Positions 15,337-24,800 of a stretch of 64,000 bases of DNA are shown here, in pieces; positions within the stretch are counted from its first letter, which is position 1, and each line of letters begins with the position of its first letter. The position numbers were made by a program, and so were the translations under genes. Origin of the DNA: Flavivirga aquimarina (GTDB lineage: Bacteria; Bacteroidota; Bacteroidia; Flavobacteriales; Flavobacteriaceae); contig NZ_JAUOEK010000183.1 of assembly GCF_030540835.1 (NCBI RefSeq), positions 1 to 64,000 of the forward strand, read 5' to 3'. The notes under the pieces are model-generated. The model worked only from the letters and a program-made list of their open reading frames with translations. It did no database searches and had not been told where the DNA came from.

Positions 15337-16875
15337 ATGGACACTATTAAACAAAAACTATCACAAATTGGTGATAAACCAGACATGATCTTAATCATCA
15401 CAGATGAGCAACGTGCAACACAACATTTCCCGCCAGGATGGGAAGAAAAAAACCTTCCTACGCTTACTTTTCTTAAAAAGAATGGATTTAGTTTCGATAG
15501 AGCTTTCTGTAATACCTGTATGTGCTCACCAAGTAGAGCTACTTTATTTACCGGTCTTTACCCTGCCAAGCATGGTGTTACTCAAACATTAACCGAAGGC
15601 GGTCCTTTATCGCCGTCTGAAGGAACTCTAGACACTTCTTTACCAACCATTATGAATGTGCTTTGGGGAGATGGTTATGATGTACAATATCGAGGTAAAT
15701 GGCATATGAGTAAGGGGGTTGCTGCCAATGGTGCCACTACAAATTATGATCAACTTGACGATGCCGATATTGCGCTTTTTGCAGCAATGGGTTGGGAAGC
15801 TCCAGATGCTGGAGAAGATGTAGATCCATTGAATTTTGGAGGCGGTTATGCCAATCACGATGCAAAATATACAGCACAAGCTATAAAGTTTCTTAAAGAA
15901 GTAAAAGCCAAAAGAGCAAAGGGTATACATCAACCTTACTGTCTTGTGCTTTCTTTGGTTAATCCACACGATGTATTAGCATATCCAAAAACAGCAGGTA
16001 CCTCAGGATACCATCAAGATAGCTGGTCTGGTAGAGAAATTGGGCTTCCTGATACAGTTAATGAGCAGTTATTACGAAATAAAAAGCCTATGGCTCAAGA
16101 ACAAATTCTAATTGCTATGGCTGGAGGATTAGGCGCTTTACCCACTGATGAGGATAAACTAAACTACGTTAATTTTTATGGCCATTTGTTAAAGCATGTC
16201 GATAAAGAAGTTGGTGCTTTTATTAATGAATTATACGCCGAAGATGCTTCTGGTAAAAGATTAGCAGATTCTGCTATAGTTACCTATACTTCCGATCATG
16301 GAGAAATGGGACTAGCTCATGGTGGTTTGCGTCAAAAAACCTATGTTGCTTACGAAGAGGCTATAAGAGTGCCTTTGGTTATTTCTAATCCTATATTATT
16401 TAATGACCGTACTATACAAAACACTTTTTCCTTAGCAACTTTGGCTGATATTTTTCCAACATTTATCGACATAACGAATGTTCAAAACCCTCCTACAGGT
16501 CTTGCTGGTAAAAGCTTACTCCCTGTACTGGAAGATGGAACTCCGGTTCAAAAGAGTATTTTGTTTACTTATGATGATACTAAAGCAGGATCTAACAACA
16601 GTTGGTCGTTAGTAAAGGCTGCAAACCGTATTCGTTGTATTAGAACAGAAGAATGGAAGTATGATATTTACTTTGATGCATTAGGCGCTTATTATAACCA
16701 ATATGAACTTTATGATCTTATAAACGATCCACAGGAAATCACCAATTTGGCCTATGACCCGGCTTATAAAGAAATAAGAGAGAAATTAGAGAAAGAACTT
16801 CATGAGTTAGAAATTAAAAAACTAAGGAATATTTCTATTAATAAAGAGAAGGAAGCGTTAGTATTTGCTAATTAG
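15337..16875 (+). CDS. Type I (formylglycine-dependent) sulfatase, 512 aa
   Basis: DMILIITDEQRAT near the N-terminus carries the metal-binding Asp of the alkaline-phosphatase fold. CSPSRATLFTG gives the C/S-x-P-x-R signature, with C63 as the residue to be turned into formylglycine. GKWHMSKG and SDHGEMGLAHGG supply further active-site residues. It hydrolyses a sulfate ester, or possibly another ester given the promiscuity of the family. There is no signal peptide, unlike most flavobacterial polysaccharide sulfatases, so it should be cytosolic. It is alone: no anaerobic or aerobic maturase, SusCD pair or glycoside hydrolase lies nearby. A terminator follows at 16933. Confidence 0.85.
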   Translation: MDTIKQKLSQIGDKPDMILIITDEQRATQHFPPGWEEKNLPTLTFLKKNGFSFDRAFCNTCMCSPSRATLFTGLYPAKHGVTQTLTEGGPLSPSEGTLDTSLPTIMNVLWGDGYDVQYRGKWHMSKGVAANGATTNYDQLDDADIALFAAMGWEAPDAGEDVDPLNFGGGYANHDAKYTAQAIKFLKEVKAKRAKGIHQPYCLVLSLVNPHDVLAYPKTAGTSGYHQDSWSGREIGLPDTVNEQLLRNKKPMAQEQILIAMAGGLGALPTDEDKLNYVNFYGHLLKHVDKEVGAFINELYAEDASGKRLADSAIVTYTSDHGEMGLAHGGLRQKTYVAYEEAIRVPLVISNPILFNDRTIQNTFSLATLADIFPTFIDITNVQNPPTGLAGKSLLPVLEDGTPVQKSILFTYDDTKAGSNNSWSLVKAANRIRCIRTEEWKYDIYFDALGAYYNQYELYDLINDPQEITNLAYDPAYKEIREKLEKELHELEIKKLRNISINKEKEALVFAN

Positions 16876-16932
16876 TTTCTGCCCAATTTCTCTTACTGTT
16901 TTTTAACATAGAGGAATGGCTGAGTGGTTTTG

Positions 16933-16964
16933 AAAAAGCTTAACTGATATGTTAAGCTTTTTTT
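16933..16964 (+). terminator. Intrinsic terminator after the sulfatase gene
   Basis: AAAAAGCTTAAC (16933-16944), loop TGATAT, then GTTAAGCTTTTT and further Ts: a perfect 12-bp stem with a T-run. Confidence 0.85.
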
Positions 16965-17023
16965 AATTTGTATTTATCCGAAAGAAGTAAATAGATTGAA
17001 TTATCGAAGCCTAAAGTATAAAT

Positions 17024-17323
17024 TTATTGAGGTTTTATCGTCCCAATAAATTCTAGTTTTATAGGAATACCTTTCCAATTTGATATAACTTTTTCGTTTG
17101 GTTTTAGTTTATTTTCGAGATAAACAACAATGACATATTGCGTTCCATCTTTACCTATTCCAGCACCCGTGGCATTATATTTTTCTATAATGAGGGCTTT
17201 GTCTTGTTTAAATACAGCTCTAATATCTTCTAAAGGATGGTTCATGACATTTTTTTTGTTTTTGCAATTGATAAATAATAATCCAATTAGTATGAAACTC
17301 CCGAATATTAAAATAATTCGCAT
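17024..17323 (-). CDS. Small lipoprotein (99 aa)
   Basis: The N-terminus MRIILIFGSFILIGLLFINCK is a lipoprotein signal with the lipobox cysteine at residue 20. The remaining ~79 residues hold a beta-rich segment (GTQYVIVVYLENKLKPNEKVISNWKGIPIKLEFIG) without a recognised family. It is the last gene of the leftward isoprenoid/PKD operon, 11 bp after the flavoprotein. Whether it shares that operon's role is unclear; co-transcription is inferred only from spacing. Confidence 0.6.
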   Translation of the reverse strand: MRIILIFGSFILIGLLFINCKNKKNVMNHPLEDIRAVFKQDKALIIEKYNATGAGIGKDGTQYVIVVYLENKLKPNEKVISNWKGIPIKLEFIGTIKPQ

Positions 17324-17334
17324 CAGTCTAATTT

Positions 17335-19446
17335 TTATAAGGTGATTGTTTCATTCTTCTCTAATATTAAATCACACAGGTTTCCTAAAGTAGTCTTAAC
17401 AAATATATCTTCTATGTTTTTAAGGTGCTTTTTTGCCAATTTGATCTCATTAATTGCTGTTTCTTGACAAATATTTACACTTAATCTTTCTTTTTCTTTA
17501 GGAGTTCCTTTTTGATCTTTAAGTAAAACTTCAATCAATCGCATCTCATGATTACCTAAAGATATAGAATTTAATTCGGTTTTAGAAACAGTATTTTTGT
17601 TTTTAAGGTAGTTGAGAGTATCTTCCACTATAAAATATGCCGTTCCGAAATGTTTTCCAAATTCTTTAAGTATTAGAGTCTCCTTTTTGGTGCTTTTTTT
17701 AGCCATACTTCCCAATTGTAAACACAATTCAAAAGTATATTTGTTTTTTAAATAGTACAATTCCAGAAAATCATTAATGGAGATTGTTTCTTTATTTTGA
17801 ATTTTATTCTTCAAGAGAATCATTCCTTGATTTGATTTGCTAATTCCTTCAGAAATAATTTTTGTATAAGATTGATCATAAAATGAAATAATTTCAAAAG
17901 ACCGACTTAAAAGATAATCTCCTACCAAAATAGCTATCATATTACCCCAATTTCCACTGCTAGTGGTATCATCATTTTTCTCTTCAGAAACGCTATCGTG
18001 ACATATAGCTGCAGCCAAACCTAACTCAACAGCCATTCCCAGTTGGGTCAATTCGTTTCGGTTCGTTTGTGTAGAATACCCAGCAATAAGAATTAATAAA
18101 GAAGGTCGAAAAGGAATACCAGGTGTTATTTGTCCTGCATTAAAAAGTCTCGATAAAAAAGGCCAATCTTCTCGGGTCATTTGAATGAGACCTTGACCTA
18201 CAGATAGCATATCCGAACGAATATGCCCTCGATGCTCAGAAATTTGATCACTTACATTTTCTGTATAATAATTAAAAAAGGATTCATTAACACCTTCTGG
18301 GAAAACTGTCGCTTGTCGAATGGCATTAAATAAAGGCTTATCATTTTGAAAGGTTCCTTTTAGTACTTTCCAAATAAGGTGATATCGGTTGATTGATTCT
18401 GTACCTGCTTCAAAATAACCTTGATATTTTGAACCTAATAGATCGCCATATTTTGATAAGTCATTAAAATCTTCGTTAGGATCTTTTTTCAATTCTAAAT
18501 AAAAATTAGCTGCATGAATTCCTGTTTCTAATGCATACCCGATACCTTCACCAGTAAATGGATTAATCATCCCTGCAGCATCTCCTACCAGTAAAATTCC
18601 TGGAGCATAAGTGCGTTCTGGTTTAAAATCAAAACGCATAGGACCACTCATAAGAGTGCCTTGTAATTGTAAGTTGCTAAATCGGGAATCTTTCTTTTTT
18701 AACGTGTTCATGAACATATTAAAAATAGTATCGATATCGTAAATTTCGTTTTGTTCGATAAGCCCAACTCCAATATTTACAATATTTTTTTCAACAGGAA
18801 ATACCCATCCATAAGAAGGAAGTACCCGTTTATTGGAACGATCTAAAATAGGGAGAAACATTTGAAGCGTATCGTCTGTTTCTGCAATCTTAAAATAGCC
18901 ACGAGTTCCGATTCCCATTTTATCAATAGGAGTTATAGGTAAAGAAGCTTGGTAAGCAACATTGGAAGTAGCTCCGTCGGCACCAATCACAATATCGGCA
19001 TAAAACGTATTGCCATTTTTGAGGCGTATTCCTGCTGCTTTTTGGTTGATGTAGATCAAGCTGTCAAAAAGAACATCCCCCATAAAGAAGACGCCCTTTT
19101 CTATGGCTTTTTTTACCAATAGATAATCTAATTCCTTTCGTGGAATCACCAATCCATAATTGGGATCGGTCATATGGTCAGGGTATTTAAAATTTCTACT
19201 TCCTTTACCCTTTACGGTTATTCTTGTGTTTTCAGTTCTTTTAAATATAGAAAGTTCTTCTTTAAGTCCTAAATCATAAAGAATTTTGGTAGCTGTTCTA
19301 GTAAGCCCATCTCCACAGCTTTTTGTTCTAGGAAAGGAGTCTTTATCTACTAATAGAACATCATATCCTTTAGCAGCAATCTTTAGGGCTGAAGTACTTC
19401 CTGCTGGACCAGCACCTACAATAATGACATCGTATTTAGTTTTCAT
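17335..19446 (-). CDS. Geranylgeranyl-reductase-like flavoprotein fused to a degenerate isoprenyl synthase domain (703 aa)
   Basis: Residues 1-400 are an FAD-dependent oxidoreductase of the geranylgeranyl reductase group: GAGPAG at 11-16, PRTKSCGDGL at 39-48, GADGATS near 155-161 and GDAAGMINPFTGEGIGYALETG at 288-309. Residues ~440-690 align with the synthase encoded just upstream: FRPSLLILIAG, GMAVELGLAAAICHDSVSEE, GNWGNMIAILVGDYLLSRSFEII. The first Asp-rich motif (DDxxD) has become HDSVSEE at 483-489 and the second is absent, so this half should not make prenyl diphosphates and may be a scaffold or regulatory partner. The usual length of the reductase is 380-450 aa. It is 3 bp downstream of the intact synthase gene. 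The enzyme probably reduces polyprenyl double bonds or otherwise modifies a prenyl product. Confidence 0.75.
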   Translation of the reverse strand: MKTKYDVIIVGAGPAGSTSALKIAAKGYDVLLVDKDSFPRTKSCGDGLTRTATKILYDLGLKEELSIFKRTENTRITVKGKGSRNFKYPDHMTDPNYGLVIPRKELDYLLVKKAIEKGVFFMGDVLFDSLIYINQKAAGIRLKNGNTFYADIVIGADGATSNVAYQASLPITPIDKMGIGTRGYFKIAETDDTLQMFLPILDRSNKRVLPSYGWVFPVEKNIVNIGVGLIEQNEIYDIDTIFNMFMNTLKKKDSRFSNLQLQGTLMSGPMRFDFKPERTYAPGILLVGDAAGMINPFTGEGIGYALETGIHAANFYLELKKDPNEDFNDLSKYGDLLGSKYQGYFEAGTESINRYHLIWKVLKGTFQNDKPLFNAIRQATVFPEGVNESFFNYYTENVSDQISEHRGHIRSDMLSVGQGLIQMTREDWPFLSRLFNAGQITPGIPFRPSLLILIAGYSTQTNRNELTQLGMAVELGLAAAICHDSVSEEKNDDTTSSGNWGNMIAILVGDYLLSRSFEIISFYDQSYTKIISEGISKSNQGMILLKNKIQNKETISINDFLELYYLKNKYTFELCLQLGSMAKKSTKKETLILKEFGKHFGTAYFIVEDTLNYLKNKNTVSKTELNSISLGNHEMRLIEVLLKDQKGTPKEKERLSVNICQETAINEIKLAKKHLKNIEDIFVKTTLGNLCDLILEKNETITL

Positions 19447-19449
19447 GGT

Positions 19450-20427
19450 TTAATGATCTCTTGCAAGTATAAAATGGGTTAAATTCAATAAAGATGTTTT
19501 GGTATTATTATCTGGAAGTATAGACAAAGCATTTTTTGCTATTTCTAAATGTTCTTTAGCTTTTACTTTTGCAGCATTAAGGCCTCCACTAAGACTAATT
19601 AATTCAATGGCTTCCTGAATATGTATTGGCTTCATATCATCAAGCGTTAGCAGATGAGTTAGTTTATTGGCGTGATCTGTTTCATGTAAGGTATAGAGTG
19701 TCGCATAAGTATATACGCCTTCTATAAGATCGGTTCCTACTGTTTTTCCTGTTTTATGTGGATTGCCCTTAAGATCTAAAAGATCGTCGATTAATTGAAA
19801 AGCAATGCCCATATGTTTACTATAATTGGTTATGGCCTCAAGAATATCGTCACTGGCTCCCGATAAGAGTGCTCCAAGTTTACATGGAAGCTCAAAAAGA
19901 GACGCCGTTTTTTTTATAAGGACATCGATATGATCCTCATAACTCAATTTTAAATTATAAGCATTCTCTGCTTCTTTGAGCTGACCTAAACAAAGGTCTG
20001 AAATGTAACCACAGGTTATTTGGTTTACTGTTGTATCATATTGAGACAATATAGAAATTGCTTTTGAAAACAAATAGTTTCCAGAATAAGTGGCATTCAA
20101 ATTTCCCCATTCAGCATTAACACTCGTAGCGTTTCGTCTTAGATCGGCTCGATCCATTACATCGTCGTGGTGTAAAGACGCCACATGGATCAATTCTAAA
20201 GCTGCTGCTGGTGTTAAAAGCTCTTTGCCATAATAATCACCTGTATTCAATGCCAAAAGATATAAGGATGGGCGGAGTTTTTTTCCACCCATCCTTGCTG
20301 TATGTAATGCCAATTTTTTAAAATTGGTATCTGAGGCATCAATGATCTCTTCCATGATCGCATTTATAGAAGCCAATCTGGCTTTCGAAATGTTGCATAG
20401 TAACCAATCGGATGATGCTTTACTCAT
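19450..20427 (-). CDS. trans-Isoprenyl diphosphate synthase (325 aa)
   Basis: A polyprenyl synthetase with both Asp-rich motifs intact: DDVMD at 88-92 (after HVASLHH) and DDLLD at 214-218 (in GIAFQLIDDLLDLKG), plus the GKKLRPSL substrate-binding motif at 48-55. It condenses isopentenyl diphosphate with an allylic diphosphate to make a farnesyl-to-polyprenyl chain; chain length cannot be read safely. It is encoded between a protease gene (1-bp gap) and the fused flavoprotein (3 bp), so it is part of a specialised operon rather than the housekeeping synthase. The product is probably the substrate of the flavoprotein next to it. Confidence 0.85.
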   Translation of the reverse strand: MSKASSDWLLCNISKARLASINAIMEEIIDASDTNFKKLALHTARMGGKKLRPSLYLLALNTGDYYGKELLTPAAALELIHVASLHHDDVMDRADLRRNATSVNAEWGNLNATYSGNYLFSKAISILSQYDTTVNQITCGYISDLCLGQLKEAENAYNLKLSYEDHIDVLIKKTASLFELPCKLGALLSGASDDILEAITNYSKHMGIAFQLIDDLLDLKGNPHKTGKTVGTDLIEGVYTYATLYTLHETDHANKLTHLLTLDDMKPIHIQEAIELISLSGGLNAAKVKAKEHLEIAKNALSILPDNNTKTSLLNLTHFILARDH

Positions 20428-20428
20428 T

Positions 20429-21898
20429 TTAACAATCTTTTTTTCTTAATGTATCATTTCCAGAAACGATCTTCACAACTTGGTTGTAGAGCCTTTTATC
20501 GTCTAACATTTTTAAAGCTTCTTGAGTTGTTTTTCCTTCAAACTCATAGGCTAATTTAAACAGACTTTCAGCCGAGCTTTGCTCACTCTTGCTCAAATAT
20601 CTTTTTAATCTGCCAAAGTTTTTCTCAGCTTCTTTGAATACGTTAGAAGGAATCTTCTCATTACTTTCTATATCCAATGCCATATTTCTGAATGTTTTAG
20701 CATACTTGTCGTATAAGTAACGTGCATATTCAGCATCTTCTTCACCTATTTTTTCATCTTTGAATCTTTGATTTAGATAGTCTTCATTATCAAAGAATGT
20801 ATCTACGACATAACGCCCAGTTAGTGTATGGATTAAATGTTTTTCTCTAAATGATTTTTCAGCGGCAACATCAGAACGAAGGTCTTTCTTTAGAAAAATA
20901 GAAGCACTTTGTGTTGATTGACAGCTCCCACAATGATCTTCATTTCCTCCTTCTCCTCCTCGGCAGACAATGGATCCAGAATCTCCTCCATCAGACATCC
21001 AGGCTGTTACTATTTGATCGTCGAAAGTAGCAGATCCAAAATCATAACCAATCGTTACAGTAGCATCGATTTCCATAATAGTAGAAGATGTATATTCTGT
21101 GGTTCGTCCTACTTTTTCAACATTCATATCTATTTCTCCTGGTACAGTAGCTCCAGGACCTCCATTAATGAAATCAACCTGAAGTGTATCTAACACATCT
21201 TGAATCGGATTCATTATTGTACGACTACATGATCCAGCAAAAAGTAAGCCTACAGCAGGGTGATTGGGGGAAGGTACGTCCATCAAATTGTTTTTCATCT
21301 GATTGATTACGTCTGCAATATTATTGACTTCCGCAATAGCAGCATCCATAATGTTTCCCGTAGCGTTAATGATTTGAAACCTCTTTAACTGAGCAATGAC
21401 ATCGCTAGGAACAACGCCTCCGTCTGCAGATCCAGGTTGAATAATATTATCACCTATGCTTGCTGCATTTTGATCGGCAAGCACATGATTATTACTCAAA
21501 ATACAAGTGGAACCATCGGTAAGATCTTTTACCAGACACCCTAATGTACCTGCGGTGATATTTGGATGTCCAATACTAATTCCAGAAGGAGCAGGACGTT
21601 CTCGAGCTGTAAAAGCAAGTGGGTTAAAAGGACCTGTCTCTACAACATCTACATGAATGTAGTCGCCACCAATAAAAACTTTGCTCGGTAGAAGTTGAGA
21701 CGGTGGAATAAATTGCTTAGGTAATTTTTTCATGACATAGACAACCAAAGCAGGTTCGTCTGTAATTTTATTGTGTACAATTTTACGTCCGTAGGACATG
21801 CCTACCACGTTTTGGTTTTTAAACAACCATTGATCAATGTGTTGTTTCTTTACTGTTCTTGTAAGCAATCGATGCTTCTGAAATTTGTTTACGTCCAT
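20429..21898 (-). CDS. Trypsin-like serine protease, Nal1-type (489 aa)
   Basis: A chymotrypsin-fold protease core lies at about residues 105-315: GHPNITAGTLGCLV, SNNHVLADQ with H138, MDAAIAEV with D185, and DGGDSGSIV with S307 give a complete triad. The N-terminal region (NVVGMSYGRKIVHNKITDEPALVVYVMKKLP) matches the domain that precedes the protease in Nal1-like bacterial proteins. Residues 330-489 form a charged helical tail. There is no signal peptide. The gene starts inside the end of the PKD gene (65-bp overlap), so translation is probably coupled. Its substrate is unknown; the co-encoded PKD protein is the obvious candidate. Confidence 0.75.
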   Translation of the reverse strand: MDVNKFQKHRLLTRTVKKQHIDQWLFKNQNVVGMSYGRKIVHNKITDEPALVVYVMKKLPKQFIPPSQLLPSKVFIGGDYIHVDVVETGPFNPLAFTARERPAPSGISIGHPNITAGTLGCLVKDLTDGSTCILSNNHVLADQNAASIGDNIIQPGSADGGVVPSDVIAQLKRFQIINATGNIMDAAIAEVNNIADVINQMKNNLMDVPSPNHPAVGLLFAGSCSRTIMNPIQDVLDTLQVDFINGGPGATVPGEIDMNVEKVGRTTEYTSSTIMEIDATVTIGYDFGSATFDDQIVTAWMSDGGDSGSIVCRGGEGGNEDHCGSCQSTQSASIFLKKDLRSDVAAEKSFREKHLIHTLTGRYVVDTFFDNEDYLNQRFKDEKIGEEDAEYARYLYDKYAKTFRNMALDIESNEKIPSNVFKEAEKNFGRLKRYLSKSEQSSAESLFKLAYEFEGKTTQEALKMLDDKRLYNQVVKIVSGNDTLRKKDC

Positions 21899-24800
21899 TT
21901 TCTGTTATTTTATTTGTTAGTACTAATGTTTGATTGGTAGATCTGTTCCTTTTTTGAAAACAGAGTCCGGCCAAAGCAGCTTCTTCACCTCTGATAAGAA
22001 GCTGTACTCTTTTGATTTCATTTCCTGAAATACGGAATGTGGTATTGGGGTGAGTCAATTCTTGTTGATCGACCGCTAAGAGGTTTCCTTTTACATCTTG
22101 TGAAACGGTCTTTATGTAAAGGCTTTTATAATACCTTAAGGAGAGTACCAGTTCGGAAACAGGTTCATCAAATTCTAAAATAATCCCTTGTGATAGATGC
22201 AAGGATTGTATTTGATCGGGTGGGAGGTTTTGCACCAATCGATGTGGTTCTTTTCCCATTGCTAAAAAATCTACTTGTTTGTAAGACCATTGATAAGGTT
22301 CAACACTTTCTGGATTAACGTTTTTAAAGTCAATACAGGTTTTTTCCTCAGTTGGAGGAGTTACAAGCGCTTCGCAGTGTATGTTTTGCATGGCAGTGAG
22401 TTTGATCTCATCAAAACAACAGTCGACTTCTGCTTCAGATAAGGCTTTGACTCCTAGGAAAACAGTAATGAGATCGGCTTTTGCACACGTTCGTTGTAGT
22501 AGGTGTGACCATTTTTTGTCTGTGATACCTTCTGCCCAAACAATATTTGGTGAACTAGGGTCTGTTTCTCCATACGGATCGATTCCCAGTTTAGCGACAC
22601 CCAATTGTTCTTGAAGCATATAAAGACCTTCTACTTGATAAGTCCAATCTTTGTTAGCTCCTAATTGTTGATAAATTCCGATAAATGCTTCTCTTACAGT
22701 TTTAATTTTCTGTGAACTCAATCCGTCATAGACATAGCATTTTTCACAGAAAAAAGCTTCTTTGAGTGAAAGGGTGCTATTTTGACGTAATGCGATTTCA
22801 GATTTTTTTAAGGAAGTTATAAAAGGAGCCCAGAAATTAGCTATTTTTCCAGCACGATGAAAACTGAATCCATCATTAAAAGCAGCATTCTTTAAATCGA
22901 TAACCTCTACTATCGTTTGTGCTTTTCCAATAGCTCCATCGTCATCAATAATTGTGTTTTCTGCATAGTAAGTGCTACATTTTTTATAAGTGTGTGATGC
23001 CGTAGCAGTACCTTTACCTGCGGGTGCATTATGAGTTTCTTTAATTACAGCCATCTTAGTTTCAGAACAATCTCCAAAACGCCAAGTGCCAGTGTGTGTA
23101 TCGCACCATCCAGGATCCATAAAATGACTCACTAATGTAATAGGACTACATGGGTATGCATATATCTTTTTTTGAGTTTTTACAATAGGAGCAACATTTA
23201 GCACATTAACGATCATAGAAGCTGTACCAACCCCTCCATTATTATCGATAACTTGTACCCCTACATGATAGATGCCATTATCACACCAAGCATGTTGTAC
23301 AGTGGTTGTACCAATGGCTTTGGGTTTTGTATGAGTCTCTTCTATAAATCCTTTTTTAGGGGCATGATTGTCTCCGAAACTCCATATAGACCAATGCGTA
23401 TCGGTATATTCTATATCTTCAAAATGTGCTTCTAATGTGACAACCTCTCCTTCATTCACTGTAATCTGAGGAATCATGGTTACTATGGGTGGTACATTTT
23501 TTACTCTAATAGTTGCAAAATGACGAGATTTGGCACCTCCATATTCAGTGACTTTTACACCATGTTTGGCAAGATATATGCCGCTGATATCATAAGAGTG
23601 ATCAATATCTCTAAATAATTGATCAGCTCCACCGTCTCCAGTATTCCAAAAGAAATCAGCTTTGTTATAGAATTGCAGGGCTTTCAATTGAATATTTTGA
23701 GCAGCTTCTACAGTATATTTCCCTGCGGTGGTTGCAGGCACTACTTGTGTGGATTCACACGAACTGATAATCTCCATCTGTCCAGAGATAACAAGTCCAG
23801 TAGTAGAAATGTCTATAGGATCAAAGAAAACAGCTTTAACTCTACCAATATTGGATAATTCTGGAGGCCAAGCAGTGATGCCGTCAATGGCTCCTGTAAC
23901 ACCATCGACTAAAGAATCACTCCCGATGTTTTCAACAATCGCTTTAACAATTAGAATTACAATAATGGTAATAACACCAATTAAAACACCTCCAACGCCA
24001 AAAGAAATGATGGCTAAGATGATGGCAATGATCCAAAAGGCAATGCCTTCATCTACATCTACATCGGGATCTCCAATCATATGATGATCCATGGCTTGAA
24101 ACCCTGAAGCATTTAAAACGCCGTCGGGTGTCCAGTGAAACCCTACATCTGTAGTAAAAGAAGCATCCACGTCAATGCTTCCTAAAACAGCATCGATCAC
24201 TGTTACGGTACCTTGTAATCGTACGGCATTATTGATTATAGAGATATTCAACGTATTTAGGTCTACATCTTTACCATCTTCTTCAAATCGTTTGGGTAGA
24301 TTATTGAAACCACTATCTACTAGTGATTCATCAATTTTTTCTTGTAGAGAATCTCTGCTCATAGCTATACTAAATTCCATTCCAGCTGGAATAAAATTGG
24401 TAATGGCATTGCTGTCTGCACCTCCAGTATTATTAAGTGCAATGTTCAAAGAATCTGAAAAAACCTTTACATCAACTGAGTCTACAGCAAATTCATCATT
24501 ACTGGCAGATGGTGACCAAATGGCTAGATAGTCTCTAGATACTAATTCATCGAAGAAGATATCGGCCACCTTTTCTTCAATATCTGCTTTTGAAGGGATA
24601 TCAACTTCTTGGTTACCAAGATCGTTGGCAAATTGTAACCCTTTGTTTTTTAATTCTGTACTTAGTTGTGCGTCTAGATCTTGTGCAAAACCAGCCAAAG
24701 TGGTTTTATTATTTTCATAATAAGTAGCTTCGTTAGGATTCCCAGCAATATCTGCTCCTGCACCTGTAATACTACCGATGCTTACATCACTACTTGTGAC

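Noticed and set aside
16907-16932. GAGGAATGGCTGAGTGGTTTTG looks like the 5' part of a tRNA-Ser.
   Set aside because: No anticodon arm, T-arm or CCA end follows. The next bases form the sulfatase terminator hairpin. At most it is a tRNA fragment, and the match is too short to claim.
21834-21898. Possible frameshift linking the PKD and protease genes into one protein.
   Set aside because: The protease has its own N-terminal domain starting near its ATG, and the 65-bp overlap is a normal coupled-gene arrangement; neither frame shows a disrupted domain.
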